DNA of 39,741 bases from Wenzhouxiangellaceae bacterium (GTDB lineage Bacteria > Pseudomonadota > Gammaproteobacteria > Xanthomonadales > Wenzhouxiangellaceae): contig JANQPN010000069.1 in NCBI GenBank assembly GCA_028289455.1, positions 1-39,741 of the forward strand, in the 5' to 3' direction. Shown here one piece after another: positions 1-11,802 of this stretch (position 1 is the stretch's first letter; the number at the start of each line of letters is the position of its first letter). The position numbers and the translations under genes are program-made. The notes beneath the pieces are model-generated. The model was given only the letters and a program-made list of their open reading frames with translations. It had not been told where the DNA came from and searched no databases.

Positions 1-537
1 CCCCAGTGCCTGCAGTACTTCTGCAATGTCATCAGTAATAATGGGCGTTGTGTACTGACTCAGGTCAGTATTTTTAGCCAGTTCCGCCCGGCATTCATCA
101 ACATGCTCAAGCGGTACAAAATGCTCCAGCGCCAGAGCTGCAGCCAGGTCCGGATGTTGCTGATACGGGCAGCGCAGTGCCTGAGACTGGCCGGTACCCC
201 GATAGTCGATAAACACGAAATCACGTTGCTGGAGATCATCGGCATGAAACGTGGCTACGCCCGCCGCCATGTTGACCGAGGATGCGCCTGGACCGCCGGC
301 AAAGAAGATCACCGGGTCAGGTTTCGGGTTATCCCCTGTGGCCGGCAGCACCACCACATGCAGTGGAATCTGACGGCCGCTTGCAGCATCACGGTTTTCA
401 TACACTGAATACTTACCACAACGGGCGTCGGCGCTTAAGCCCTGAATTTCGCAGGATTCCAAGGTAAATTCGGCAGCAGTTACCGGCGTAGTGAGCAGAC
501 AGCCCAGGCATAAACCAAGCATGAGTGTAATGCGCAT
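1..537 (-). CDS. exported alpha/beta-hydrolase, 3' part outside the window
   Basis: This leftward gene starts at 537 and runs off the left edge, leaving 179 visible codons. The start ATG has a GGGGAAG ribosome site just upstream; an in-frame ATG at 555 lacks one. Residues 1-22 form a signal peptide ending near TAA-EF, so the protein is exported. The visible part has the N-terminal pattern of the proline-iminopeptidase/TAP-like branch of alpha/beta hydrolases: the oxyanion-loop motif FFAGGPGAS near residue 80, then FVFIDYRGTGQS near residue 110. The Ser-Asp-His catalytic residues lie beyond the edge, so the substrate (peptide or ester) cannot be decided. It is divergent from the LytTR regulator gene at 694. 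Confidence 0.85.
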   Translation of the reverse strand, partial: MRITLMLGLCLGCLLTTPVTAAEFTLESCEIQGLSADARCGKYSVYENRDAASGRQIPLHVVVLPATGDNPKPDPVIFFAGGPGASSVNMAAGVATFHADDLQQRDFVFIDYRGTGQSQALRCPYQQHPDLAAALALEHFVPLEHVDECRAELAKNTDLSQYTTPIITDDIAEVLQALG

Positions 538-693
538 ATGAATCTTCCCCGTCATGTTGACGATGTTTTTATTGTGGCTAAGCTTACAGTGCCCGGGCCT
601 GCCGGCCTTGTGCCAGAAGTTATGCATAGAACTTTCAGGCTTGGATGCGTTTGTGTTTGTTAGAATGTCCCGGCTTTAAACGCACAGATTTTC

Positions 694-1533
694 ATGACAT
701 ACAAGTCGGCTGCAATATCGCTTACCGGATTTGACGGACCACACAACAGACGGCTGAAAGCCCTGTTGCTGCTGGTGCCCGGTTCATATTTTGCTGTTTC
801 CAATTACCTGCAGAATTACATTGCAATGCAGGGTTTCACTTCATTAGCTGTTGCAGTTTTTGCATTTATCGGAATGTTTGCAGTGTATAACGTGTTCGCA
901 CTGGCGTTGTATGCAGCGCGTTACATTAATAGTGGCAGGCACGACCTGAATATTGCTCAAAAAATGGCGGCACATGCAGTGGTCATTTTGATCGGCGCAA
1001 CCGGGCAACTGTTGTTGATTGCGCTGGCAGTAGCGTTAATCCGTGTGCCTGATGGATGGCAGGCATCTTTGGGTACTTTCTATTATGAAATTCTGGTGTC
1101 GTGTGTGCCCATATGGGTCGGCTTGTATGTGATTTTCAGTTGGCTGGATATACAACTCACAAAGCCGGAATCCAGCGTTACGGGAAATGTTGCAGACCGG
1201 TTGGAAGTGCGGGCAGAGGGCCGGTCGGTTTTTGTTACACCGCAGCAGATTCATCAAGTCCGGGCTTTGGGGGACTACGTTCAGATTTATATGACTGACC
1301 GGATATTGACGGTGAAGCAGACCATGGCGGAGCTGGAATCCAGACTGACGGAAAAAGGGTTTATTCGGGTACACCGGGGGGCGCTGGTTAACAGTTCGCA
1401 CATACAATCTATCCAGCGAATGCAAACCGGTGCATACCGCATCATGTTAAATGGGGGCGCCAGTGTACCGTTGAGCCGGCGCAGGCTGGCGACTGTACGT
1501 GAGCATCTGCATACCGCTGTTCAGGCAAGCTGA
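694..1533 (+). CDS. membrane-anchored LytTR-family transcription regulator
   Basis: The 279-residue protein has four predicted transmembrane segments (about 22-40, 50-76, 94-116 and 128-150) followed by a LytTR DNA-binding domain at about 170-272. The hallmark FIRVHRGALVNSSHI lies at 223-237. LytTR domains bind direct-repeat promoter sites, usually downstream of a receiver domain. Here there is no receiver, so the membrane part is probably the sensor or is held by a partner membrane protein, as in one-component LytTR systems. No dedicated inhibitor gene is adjacent. The S41 peptidase gene lies 112 bases downstream on the same strand. The target promoter is unknown. Confidence 0.9.
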   Translation: MTYKSAAISLTGFDGPHNRRLKALLLLVPGSYFAVSNYLQNYIAMQGFTSLAVAVFAFIGMFAVYNVFALALYAARYINSGRHDLNIAQKMAAHAVVILIGATGQLLLIALAVALIRVPDGWQASLGTFYYEILVSCVPIWVGLYVIFSWLDIQLTKPESSVTGNVADRLEVRAEGRSVFVTPQQIHQVRALGDYVQIYMTDRILTVKQTMAELESRLTEKGFIRVHRGALVNSSHIQSIQRMQTGAYRIMLNGGASVPLSRRRLATVREHLHTAVQAS

Positions 1534-1554
1534 CTGAATTATCAGTGTGACGTT

Positions 1555-1576
1555 CAACGGCGGTGTTAAGCCGTTG
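1555..1576 (+). terminator. stem-loop after the LytTR gene
   Basis: A perfect 7-bp inverted repeat, CAACGGC / GCCGTTG, with an 8-base loop lies 22 bases after the LytTR stop codon. There is no T-run, so it could be a weak terminator, an attenuator or an RNA-stability hairpin between this gene and the peptidase gene. Confidence 0.4.
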
Positions 1577-1591
1577 GTCGATATCTGCTTG

Positions 1592-1608
1592 ATCGGGCTG
1601 CAGCCGAT
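1592..1608. promoter_or_regulatory. palindrome upstream of the S41 peptidase gene
   Basis: The 8-base palindrome GCTGCAGC is flanked by ATCGG and CGAT, giving a 17-base near-symmetric site about 40 bases before the peptidase start. It has the shape of an operator for a dimeric regulator, but I do not recognise the factor. Confidence 0.25.
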
Positions 1609-1645
1609 GCCTAGGTTCTGCACAGAGTAATCCTTTTGGTGTGAT

Positions 1646-3103
1646 GTGATGTGGAAAAAGCTGTTATTGGTTGTGGGAGCAGTGGTTTTGTGTGTATTGG
1701 GTGCGGGGGTCTATCTTGCCGATAAAATATACTTAAGACCTGAGCATGCATCCGTCAGCCAGGCCGATTTTCATAAACAGCATTCACTGGTTGAAGTGCA
1801 GGCCGACCTGCAGGCAATGCTGGAAATGATGTGGCGGATACATCCTGATTTTGAATCGGTACTCGATCAGCAGGCCATTAATGAATTTACGGCATCAATC
1901 AGTCGTCCAGAACATACTGAGTTCACTCGTCTGCAGGCCTATCGGCTACTGGCTACGCTGAACAGCAACATTGTTGACGGTCATACCTATCTGCGCCGGC
2001 CGGCTGAAGAATGGCTGGCATACCGGGATGGTGGCGGCCGGGTTTTGCCACTGGAAATTACAATCAACGCCGGACAGCTTATTGTTCGCAGGGATTTATC
2101 GGTTGGCGCAGCTATTCCATCAGACAGCCGAATAATGTCGATCAACGGCGTGGCCGCCGGCACGCTTGCAGATTTTGCCCTGGCTATACAAAGCGGTGAA
2201 AATTTACCGTTGCGACATGCCTATGCGGCACAGGGTTTTCAGGCGGCTCTTTGGGAGTTCGGTCTGCATGGGCCATTTGAAGTTGCTCATGAAGCTGGCG
2301 GGACAGTGGTTGAAACAGTGCTTGAAGGAATGGTGTATCGTGAATTTATCAGGCTGCGCAATGGGGCAGGCGAGCAGCCGTATCATTTTGAGTTCTTATC
2401 CGGCGATATTGGCTATCTGGCATTCGACGATATGTCAGGGAGTATTTCAGCATTTGAAGAATTTCTGCAGCAAAGTTTTGCAGCAATTGCAGCACAACAG
2501 CCACCGGCGCTGATTATTGATCTGCGCAATAACGGTGGCGGCGATTCCCGCCTTGGGGATTTGCTGGAGAGCTACCTCAGTGAATACGATCTGCCGGCGG
2601 TTGAGCGCGTGGAAGTACATGTAACGGATGAAATCAAGGCGTATTATCAAACTCTGCTGCCGCATGGCTTTCGCTGGATTCCGCTACACCGGTTTGTGTC
2701 TATTCTGGGGCAGATAGCCGATGCGCCCAGTGGATCGTCGTTTGATTTTTTTCCTGAGGATGTTGAACCACAACTGCGCGGACAGCAGCAGGAATATCGC
2801 TATGATGGACCATTGTATGTTTTGACCGGACCGCGCACATTTTCCAGCGCCGTTATTTTTGCGGCACCTTTGAAGCACTTTAAACGTGCCGTTTTTGTGG
2901 GGCAGGAAACAGGCGAGCCGCTGATCTTCTTTGGCGAAAATTATATATTCGATTTGCCTGCTACCAAACTCCAGGCCCAGGTATCTCATAAGAAGTTTTA
3001 CCTCGTCGGGGCAACGGATATGCAAACCGGAATTATTCCAGATGTTCAGGTATCAGAGCATGATGCATTGACTGCGGCTTTATCGGCAGTAAGGCAGAAC
3101 TGA
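1646..3103 (+). CDS. exported S41-family (tail-specific-like) serine peptidase
   Basis: The protein has 485 residues and starts at GTG 1646, or equally at ATG 1649 one codon later. Residues 4-25 form an N-terminal membrane anchor or signal, so it acts in the periplasm. The C-terminal half has the S41 core: ALIIDLRNNGGGD at 288-300, TFSSA at 398-402 with the likely nucleophilic serine, and VGQETGEP at 418-425. A conserved DGH at 111-113 sits in the N-terminal domain. It resembles the S41 proteins of environmental Gammaproteobacteria that lack a clear PDZ domain, rather than the longer Prc proteases. The substrate is unknown. It may be co-transcribed with the LytTR gene, which is 112 bases upstream. 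Confidence 0.85.
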   Translation: MMWKKLLLVVGAVVLCVLGAGVYLADKIYLRPEHASVSQADFHKQHSLVEVQADLQAMLEMMWRIHPDFESVLDQQAINEFTASISRPEHTEFTRLQAYRLLATLNSNIVDGHTYLRRPAEEWLAYRDGGGRVLPLEITINAGQLIVRRDLSVGAAIPSDSRIMSINGVAAGTLADFALAIQSGENLPLRHAYAAQGFQAALWEFGLHGPFEVAHEAGGTVVETVLEGMVYREFIRLRNGAGEQPYHFEFLSGDIGYLAFDDMSGSISAFEEFLQQSFAAIAAQQPPALIIDLRNNGGGDSRLGDLLESYLSEYDLPAVERVEVHVTDEIKAYYQTLLPHGFRWIPLHRFVSILGQIADAPSGSSFDFFPEDVEPQLRGQQQEYRYDGPLYVLTGPRTFSSAVIFAAPLKHFKRAVFVGQETGEPLIFFGENYIFDLPATKLQAQVSHKKFYLVGATDMQTGIIPDVQVSEHDALTAALSAVRQN

Positions 3104-3153
3104 GATGCATATGAACCAAGAATTAGAAACACTTTGGCATAGGTGTACGGAGT

Positions 3154-3564
3154 CTAGAACCGTTCGTTTCCCGGGATATTTAAATTGTTGATTTTTCGCT
3201 TACCCAGCAGTTTCAGTAACAGATTACGGAACAGGCGCAACAATGGATACAGCCAGCCGGCCAGACGTCTGGATTTAAACAGCTGATAATTGATGCGGTT
3301 GAACAGGCTGGAGCGACTGCTCAGCAGTGCCAGCATATGCAATGCTTCAGCGCCGACGTAAAACTGCTGCTGCATCTTTAAAACCATTCCATGGTCTATA
3401 TCCATTCCGCGGGATGTGATTTCAGATTTCACCGCACTGTTGTCCCGGGCATTGATCAGTTTTAACTCACCAATGCTTTCGTTGATGCGTACCAGCTTGG
3501 AAAAGTGTGTACAAAAAGGGCAATCGCCATCATAAATCAGCAGAAATTCTTGCTCTTCAATCAT
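3154..3564 (-). CDS. DCC-family (DUF393) thiol-disulfide oxidoreductase-like protein
   Basis: This 136-residue protein starts with a beta strand running into YDGDCPFC (residues 11-18). This is the DCC-family signature, a thioredoxin-like CxxC at Cys15/Cys18. There is no signal peptide, so it is probably cytoplasmic. DCC proteins are predicted redox proteins with little experimental work. The gene converges on the peptidase gene with a 50-base gap and stands alone on its strand. The basic C-terminal tail (about 85-130) is typical of the family. Confidence 0.9.
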   Translation of the reverse strand: MIEEQEFLLIYDGDCPFCTHFSKLVRINESIGELKLINARDNSAVKSEITSRGMDIDHGMVLKMQQQFYVGAEALHMLALLSSRSSLFNRINYQLFKSRRLAGWLYPLLRLFRNLLLKLLGKRKINNLNIPGNERF

Positions 3565-3675
3565 GCTTCTGTGAGCTTTCCATGTATGTTTCAGGTTGAT
3601 CCATTTGCTGGCCTGGAAGCAGCTCGATGGTTTCAGAGTATACGTTGAAAGGTGGTCTGAAAGCCAAAGTAAAAC

Positions 3676-3693
3676 TGTGAATTAGCCTTCACA
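3676..3693. promoter_or_regulatory. candidate operator TGTGAA-N6-TTCACA with a direct repeat
   Basis: An 18-base inverted repeat, TGTGAA-N6-TTCACA, lies about 95-110 bases before the di-haem oxidoreductase start. Its left half plus TTA (TGTGAATTA) recurs directly at 3708-3716, 32 bases later, which is about three helical turns. It resembles a CRP/FNR-type site, but the core spacing is TGTGA-N8-TCACA instead of N6. The 3565-3786 interval holds no gene. Confidence 0.35.
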
Positions 3694-3786
3694 AGTGTAC
3701 ATAAGTATGTGAATTAACAGCATTTTTACTGTTGTGTTATAGCATTTGTAATGCTAGGGAGAAGCATAGAGTCGAGGAAATTAGAA

Positions 3787-5400
3787 ATGAAACCTAGTTC
3801 TTCATTGTTATATATACAACGTTCCAGTTTTATTCTGCTGTTGTGGTCGGGTATGGCCGTTGCCCAGTTGACGGATGCCAGTCTTACCGATCAAAACGGA
3901 AATGTTGATGCGCCGGGTGGATTGATCAGTAGATCATTACAGGACCAGATTGGCCCCGGGCGTGGTGACGATACCGTGTTTGGTGCTTCATTGTTCCTTA
4001 TTGCACGTGATCCGGCCCGTTCAATACGCCGCGGCCGGCAGTTGTTCCAGCGTAAATTCAGTGTTGCCGAAGGCCTCGGGCCAAGGGTAAATGATTTCAG
4101 TGAAGGTGATATTACCCAGGCCAGAGCGCTGGGTGCCGGGCTGTCTGACAGCTGTGCAGCCTGTCATGGAAGACCGCGTGGCTCTGCAGGGTTTGGAGGA
4201 GATGTTGTGACCCGCCCGGACAGCCGGGATGCACCGCATTTGTTTGGATTGGGCATTATCGAGCAGTTGGCTGATGAAATGACCGGCCAATTGCGCCTGT
4301 TGCGAACAGATGTGATTGCTGCAGCACAGCAAAATCAATCGTCAGTGACTGTGGACCTGACTGCCAAAGGCGTGGATTTCGGTCGTTTGACGGCTGAACC
4401 TGATGGTTCGGTTGACACTTCGGAGGTCAGCGGTGTTGATCCGGATTTACGGGTTCGGCCGTTTTTTCACCAAGGTGGAACCATGTCGATAAGGGAATTT
4501 GTGATTGGCGCTTTTAATGACGAAATGGGTTTGCAGGCATGGGATCCGGTACTGTGTGCAGCAACAGACCCCAACAACGCTCAAGTTATGGTAAGTCCGT
4601 CCGGTTTTGTATTTGATCCGGCTGAAGATAGCATTGAGCGGCCGAAAGTCTGTGATGCGATGACCGACGGTGATGGTGATCTGATCACCAATGAGATCGA
4701 TCCGGCACTGGTTGATCATTTGGAATTTTACCTGCTTAACTATTTCAAACCGGGAACCTACCGTAGTTCCGGATTTACCCGGTTCGGTAAACGCCTGATG
4801 CGGCAGATCGGCTGCACCAGCTGCCATGTTGAGGAGCTGGTTATTGAAAGTGACAGACGAGTGGCTGATGTGGAGACCGTTTTTGATCGGCAGCGGGGCA
4901 TTTTCAACGATTTGTTTGCCACTGCGAGCACCCAGTTTGAGGTGGTTGATGATGGCCAGCCATTCCCGCTACTGGTAGCCGAAGGCAATGCGTTTGTAGT
5001 GAAAAATTTCTTCTCAGATTTGAAGCGCCATGATCTGGGGCCAAACTTTCATGAGCGGGATTTTGACGGTAGCCGGGTGACCATGTTTGTCACAGAGCCG
5101 CTATGGGGTGTAGGCAGTACCGCTCCTTACGGCCATGACGGTAGAAGTATCAACCTGGATGCGGTCATTCGACGTCATGGTGGTGAAGCTGCAGCATCCA
5201 GTCGTGCCTACCGCCGGCTGCCAAGATCTGGGCAACTGGCGATAACTGATTTTCTACAGACGCTGGTATTGTTCCCACCGGATGATACCGCTTCGAATCT
5301 GAACCCCGGTAACCCGGGTTCAGGCGATCCGCAAAACCCTGATAATCATGGCAGTATTAATCTGGGTGCACTGTTTCAAACGGATGACGGTGCGGAATAA
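3787..5400 (+). CDS. exported di-haem c-type cytochrome, DUF1111 thiol-oxidoreductase-like
   Basis: I place the start at ATG 3787 because GAGGAA lies just upstream and a normal signal peptide follows (cleavage near AVA-Q, residue 27). An ATG 36 bases earlier would bury the signal. The 537-residue mature-type protein has two c-haem sites, CAACH at 123-127 and CTSCH at 343-347, and the late family motif APYGHDGRS. This is the DUF1111 family (di-haem oxidoreductase). Its members are periplasmic electron-transfer proteins related to MauG/di-haem peroxidases, with substrates mostly unknown. A DGDGD segment before the second haem looks like a calcium-binding loop. A possible operator lies about 100 bases upstream. 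Confidence 0.9.
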   Translation: MKPSSSLLYIQRSSFILLLWSGMAVAQLTDASLTDQNGNVDAPGGLISRSLQDQIGPGRGDDTVFGASLFLIARDPARSIRRGRQLFQRKFSVAEGLGPRVNDFSEGDITQARALGAGLSDSCAACHGRPRGSAGFGGDVVTRPDSRDAPHLFGLGIIEQLADEMTGQLRLLRTDVIAAAQQNQSSVTVDLTAKGVDFGRLTAEPDGSVDTSEVSGVDPDLRVRPFFHQGGTMSIREFVIGAFNDEMGLQAWDPVLCAATDPNNAQVMVSPSGFVFDPAEDSIERPKVCDAMTDGDGDLITNEIDPALVDHLEFYLLNYFKPGTYRSSGFTRFGKRLMRQIGCTSCHVEELVIESDRRVADVETVFDRQRGIFNDLFATASTQFEVVDDGQPFPLLVAEGNAFVVKNFFSDLKRHDLGPNFHERDFDGSRVTMFVTEPLWGVGSTAPYGHDGRSINLDAVIRRHGGEAAASSRAYRRLPRSGQLAITDFLQTLVLFPPDDTASNLNPGNPGSGDPQNPDNHGSINLGALFQTDDGAE

Positions 5401-5417
5401 TTTCCAGCGGATAAAGC

Positions 5418-5459
5418 TTTACCGGCTGGCTGACATGGTGCAGTTGGCCAGCCGGTAAA
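5418..5459. terminator. bidirectional terminator-like hairpin
   Basis: Perfect 13-base arms TTTACCGGCTGGC / GCCAGCCGGTAAA close a 16-base loop whose ends can add four more pairs (two G-U). It lies between the convergent di-haem cytochrome and phosphatase genes and has A/T bases outside both arms, as expected for a shared terminator. Confidence 0.75.
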
Positions 5460-5468
5460 TACTTTGAC

Positions 5469-6854
5469 TTATTGGCAGGGAAAGCTGCCGATGTTGTTAC
5501 CCTGGGAATCCTTCACGGTTACATTCCAGCCGCAATCGGCACTTTCCATTACACCAAAACTGACTTCATGCAGGATGTTCACATCCTGCTTGGTGATACC
5601 CAATTCCTGGAGTACCTGTGGGTTGTCATCCAGCAGCTGATCGGTAATACCTGGGTCCAGTTCGGTACCCCCGCCGCCGAATACCCATTGATTGGGCCTG
5701 CCATTGGTCAGCGTCAGCATTTCGAACAAATGTACATGACCGGTCAGCAGCATATCGATGGGCGGGTTGGGCAGATACTGCGTGTTGGATTGGGCGATGG
5801 CCTGCTGAAGGGTTAAGTCTGTCGCCGAAATGGCCGGATTACCGTCACTGTCGAGATATCCGGCAATACCCCAGATCGGGCGGTGAGTGGACAGCCACGC
5901 CGACCTGCTGCCGGCAACCAGTGATTCCACTTGATTGAACTCTCCTGCATAGCGGGCTACGGCAGCCGGGTCGGGTTTGGCGGCATAGTCATCAGGGATG
6001 GTGGCACTGTCCATTACGATAATATCCTGACCGCCGGTAGTGACCAGATAGGGGTCGCTGTATGCAGCACAGTTATCCGCTGTCCAGGGATTGTCGGGCA
6101 GGGGAGCAGGGTCCAGGAAATAAAACCAGCCACGCCAGGCACGGCTGCAGTCTTCATGATTACCCCGAATAAATACCCATGGTACCTGAGCCAGAATGTC
6201 TCTGGCCGGGTCAAAAAAGTCGGCCTTCCAGCTTACCCAGGTATAACCGATATTGCTTTGGATGCAGTTGGCGTCACAGGTGCCGTATTCACGGTAATGG
6301 TAGTCACCTACATGAATAATCAAATCAGGGTTAACCGCAGCAATGGCATCTGCCACATCTTCAAAATCCCATAGTTCGCCGGTACCGTTGCCGGTGCAGT
6401 CCTGGATATCGGTGCCTTTCACCCGGCAGCCGGTATCGCCAACCACCACAACTTTGGAAAGAGCAGCTGAAGGCAGAGGCAATGCCTGACCATTAATTGA
6501 CGCCGAAGCAGTACCGGTTGGAACAGTAAATTCACACAACTGAACTTCAGTAAAGCCGGTTGGCGCCGTTGCCCGTGGCAACATAGCAGCGCTGTTGCCA
6601 TCGATGACAATAGATGGACAGGTACTGCCGGCCAGCGTGATGGCCCTTGCAAGCACGCTGTTGTCCGGACCCAGTTCAACCCATAAATAATCTGGTGGGG
6701 TGGGTGATGGATTAACTGCAGTTTCCACAGCTGCACGGTCCTGCTGCTGGGGTTGTTCCGCGGACTGTTCACAACCGGCAAGCAATAACAGCAGGCAGGC
6801 TGATAAGAGCAGCCATGTGCTGCACTGATAAACTCGGGTGATGCTGGCAATCAT
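5469..6854 (-). CDS. purple-acid-phosphatase-like metallophosphoesterase lipoprotein
   Basis: The 461-residue protein begins with a lipoprotein signal (LLAGC, Cys28), so it is lipid-anchored in the envelope. AGGGAGA precedes ATG 6854. The five metal-binding blocks of purple acid phosphatases are present in order: GDTG 139-142, GDYHY 183-187, GNHE 231-234, a STH block and GHVHLFE further on. The tyrosine of the second block is the Fe-ligand position of that family, which favours it over a generic calcineurin-like esterase. Many cysteines (for example around 143-153 and 193-197) suggest disulfides. The probable role is phosphate-ester hydrolysis at the cell surface. It is monocistronic, and the gene at its 3' end is convergent. 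Confidence 0.85.
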   Translation of the reverse strand: MIASITRVYQCSTWLLLSACLLLLLAGCEQSAEQPQQQDRAAVETAVNPSPTPPDYLWVELGPDNSVLARAITLAGSTCPSIVIDGNSAAMLPRATAPTGFTEVQLCEFTVPTGTASASINGQALPLPSAALSKVVVVGDTGCRVKGTDIQDCTGNGTGELWDFEDVADAIAAVNPDLIIHVGDYHYREYGTCDANCIQSNIGYTWVSWKADFFDPARDILAQVPWVFIRGNHEDCSRAWRGWFYFLDPAPLPDNPWTADNCAAYSDPYLVTTGGQDIIVMDSATIPDDYAAKPDPAAVARYAGEFNQVESLVAGSRSAWLSTHRPIWGIAGYLDSDGNPAISATDLTLQQAIAQSNTQYLPNPPIDMLLTGHVHLFEMLTLTNGRPNQWVFGGGGTELDPGITDQLLDDNPQVLQELGITKQDVNILHEVSFGVMESADCGWNVTVKDSQGNNIGSFPCQ

Positions 6855-6889
6855 ATGAATCTCCCTTTTGTATTTTTAATCCATTATTG

Positions 6890-6907
6890 CCGGAAAGCTA
6901 TTTCCGG
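6890..6907 (-). terminator. short stem-loop downstream of the DUF1697 gene
   Basis: CCGGAAA / TTTCCGG form a 7-bp stem with a 4-base loop, 65 bases past the DUF1697 stop and upstream of the phosphatase start. There is no T-run. It may end the long leftward transcript from the haem A cluster, but this is weak. Confidence 0.35.
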
Positions 6908-6971
6908 TGGTCCTGAGTGTCTGATTCTAAAGTCTTGGCGTACACCTGCCAAACTGGTTTGCAGGGATTGA

Positions 6972-7514
6972 TTATGCCACAGGGTATTTTGCACTCAGGC
7001 GTCTGATGGTATTCATGCCACGAAATGTGGCACAGAGATTCAACGCCTTTTCAAAGATGCTGTTGGAGAACTTTGACTGGCTTTGTTTGACGGCACACAG
7101 CCAATAAACTTCGCGCTGGTGATAATGGAACCGGTCAATATCGGTTTCCAGCTGTTTGAGAGTCCGTTGCGCCTGGACATCAAGTGGGGACTGCAGAAAA
7201 GCGATGTTAAGTGCGCCGGCAGTTTGCAGTGATTCTTGATCAAATGGCTGATAAGCCGCGATTGCGGCGACTTCGGCACTGGACCTGATAAAAGTTTTCA
7301 CCGTATAGCCCAGGGCGTCGGCTAAATGTTCTTCCAGCTGCTGCTGGAGCTTTCTGGTATCGCTGTCATTGGAAGTGAACCATACATTGCCGCTGGCGAT
7401 AAATGTCTGGGCATCAGTCAGACCCGCTTGAATAAACAGTTCACGCAATGCGGCCATTTTGACATTATGACCGCCTACATTAATGGCCCTGAGAAACGCA
7501 ATATATTGATGCAT
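6972..7514 (-). CDS. DUF1697 family protein
   Basis: The 180-residue cytoplasmic protein opens with YIAFLRAINVGGHNVKMAAL, the clear signature of the DUF1697 family, and continues with FIASGNVWF near residue 45. The length is usual for the family. The function is not established; structures show a ferredoxin-like fold. It starts 11 bases after the YCII protein stop on the same strand, so the two are likely co-transcribed. Confidence 0.9.
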   Translation of the reverse strand: MHQYIAFLRAINVGGHNVKMAALRELFIQAGLTDAQTFIASGNVWFTSNDSDTRKLQQQLEEHLADALGYTVKTFIRSSAEVAAIAAYQPFDQESLQTAGALNIAFLQSPLDVQAQRTLKQLETDIDRFHYHQREVYWLCAVKQSQSKFSNSIFEKALNLCATFRGMNTIRRLSAKYPVA

Positions 7515-7525
7515 CAGCCGGAGAG

Positions 7526-7930
7526 TTATTCAGGGTGCGGGTCGGGCGGAGCGATGGCAGATTCTTTCCAGGGGTAAAAGATACTGACCGGCGACAGGCT
7601 GTAATTGAATATGCCTGATACGACAGCCGGGTCGGCTTTGATGATTTGTTCAGCCGCGGCAGCTGAGGGTGCCTGAATAATCAACATGCCCAATGCCTCG
7701 TAACGGGCGCCGAACAGAGTGGTGCCCTGAGCACGCAGCTGCTGCATATTGGCAGAATGCTCGGCAAATCCGGTCTGTTCCTGTGGTGGCAGGTCCGGGT
7801 TCCAGTCAGAGCCCAATGAAAAATGCACAATGAACTGCTGCATAGCACTGTCGTTTTGCGTGTTTTCCTGTGCAGGAAGACCAGCGGCGAATACCAGCAG
7901 CAATAAAGTCGATAGGGTTTTACCGAACAT
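7526..7930 (-). CDS. exported YCII-related protein
   Basis: The 134-residue protein has an N-terminal signal peptide (about 1-20, ending GLPA-QE), then a dimeric alpha/beta-barrel-like YCII domain (about 30-120). Segments such as FIVHFSLGSDW and GMLIIQAPSAAAAEQIIKAD match the family. Most YCII proteins are cytoplasmic, so the signal peptide is a variation also seen in other proteobacteria. The catalytic role is unknown. It lies 62 bases after gcvP and 11 bases before the DUF1697 gene on the same strand. Confidence 0.75.
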   Translation of the reverse strand: MFGKTLSTLLLLVFAAGLPAQENTQNDSAMQQFIVHFSLGSDWNPDLPPQEQTGFAEHSANMQQLRAQGTTLFGARYEALGMLIIQAPSAAAAEQIIKADPAVVSGIFNYSLSPVSIFYPWKESAIAPPDPHPE

Positions 7931-7992
7931 ATGGATTAACCGATGTGAAACGACTGCCAGTATAGCGTCTTGGCTGCAGCAGCAGTCGATAG

Positions 7993-10890
<2,898 letters not shown>

Positions 10891-10917
10891 GGATTAAGCT
10901 CTTAATCAATGAATGAG

Positions 10918-11802
10918 TTACAGGGTCAGATAATGATCAACCAGCAAAAAAGCAAATAGCATCATCAGGTAAATGATCGAATAATTAAACAGGCGCATGG
11001 CTATCAGTTCGTTTTGCAGTTTCAACAGCTGAATCGCGTACCGCAGAAAAGCGGTATTTAACACCATAGCGCCACCCAGATAGAACAGTCCGCTCATACC
11101 GGTCAGCCATGGCAGGATGGTGGCAATTATCAGCAGTACGGTATAGAACAGAATCTGCCAGCGGGTAAACGGTATACCATGAGTTACCGGTAGCATTGGT
11201 ACGGCGGCACGGGCATAGTCGTCACGGCGGTAAATGGCCAGCGCCCAGAAATGCGGTGGTGTCCATACAAAGATGATTAGCACCAGCAATACAGCATAGG
11301 GGTCGAGTTGTCCGGTAACGGCAGTCCAGCCGAGCAGTGGTGGAGCAGCGCCGGCCAGTCCGCCGATGACAATATTTTGTGGCGTAGCCCATTTTAGGAA
11401 CAGTGTATAAATGATGCCGTAGCCGATCAGCGATAAAAAAGTCAGCAGTGCTGTCAGCGGATTTACCAGCAGACCAAGTACCAGCATCGACATGCAGCCC
11501 AGGAAAATCGCAAAACCCAGCACCTGTCTGGAGTCCAGTTGACCTGCCGGTAAAGGCCGGTGCTGGGTCCGGCTCATTTGCTGATCAATTCGACGGTCAA
11601 GCAGGTGGTTCAGGGCCGCGCCCGATGCAGCGCCCAGCGCGATGCCCAGCATCGCCATAATAAGTACCGGCCAGTCAACTCTCCAAACCGGATCTGCCAG
11701 CAGCATGCCAACCAGAGCGGTGAACAGAATCAGTGCAACGACTCGAGGTTTGCATAATTCCCAGTACTGCCAGATTGCGGCCTGTTGAATAGGGCTGTTC
11801 AT
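10918..11802 (-). CDS. ctaB/cyoE: protoheme IX farnesyltransferase (heme O synthase)
   Basis: This is a membrane UbiA-type prenyltransferase that adds farnesyl to haem B to make haem O. I set the start at ATG 11802, giving 294 residues, because it overlaps the ctaA stop as ATGA (11799-11802). That implies translational coupling. A start 13 codons further up is possible but has no support. The Asp-rich substrate motif [19 protein letters not shown] and the [15 protein letters not shown] first helix are characteristic, with about seven to nine helices in all. It works directly before or with CtaA, encoded immediately upstream. Confidence 0.96.
   Translation of the reverse strand: MNSPIQQAAIWQYWELCKPRVVALILFTALVGMLLADPVWRVDWPVLIMAMLGIALGAASGAALNHLLDRRIDQQMSRTQHRPLPAGQLDSRQVLGFAIFLGCMSMLVLGLLVNPLTALLTFLSLIGYGIIYTLFLKWATPQNIVIGGLAGAAPPLLGWTAVTGQLDPYAVLLVLIIFVWTPPHFWALAIYRRDDYARAAVPMLPVTHGIPFTRWQILFYTVLLIIATILPWLTGMSGLFYLGGAMVLNTAFLRYAIQLLKLQNELIAMRLFNYSIIYLMMLFAFLLVDHYLTL

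Noticed and set aside
103..408. 101-codon plus-strand open frame at the left edge
   Set aside because: It is antisense to the exported alpha/beta hydrolase, whose signal peptide and GGPG motif read cleanly on the other strand.
3676..3693. Classical CRP site
   Set aside because: The core half-sites are separated by 8 bases instead of 6. It is kept only as an operator-like repeat.
5931..6374. 147-codon plus-strand open frame
   Set aside because: It is antisense to the phosphatase gene, whose metal-binding motifs prove the coding frame.
10892..10907. GATTAAG-CT-CTTAATC palindrome before gcvP as a riboswitch or operator
   Set aside because: It is a short A/T-rich inverted repeat with a 2-base loop and none of the glycine-riboswitch core, so it is not enough for a call.
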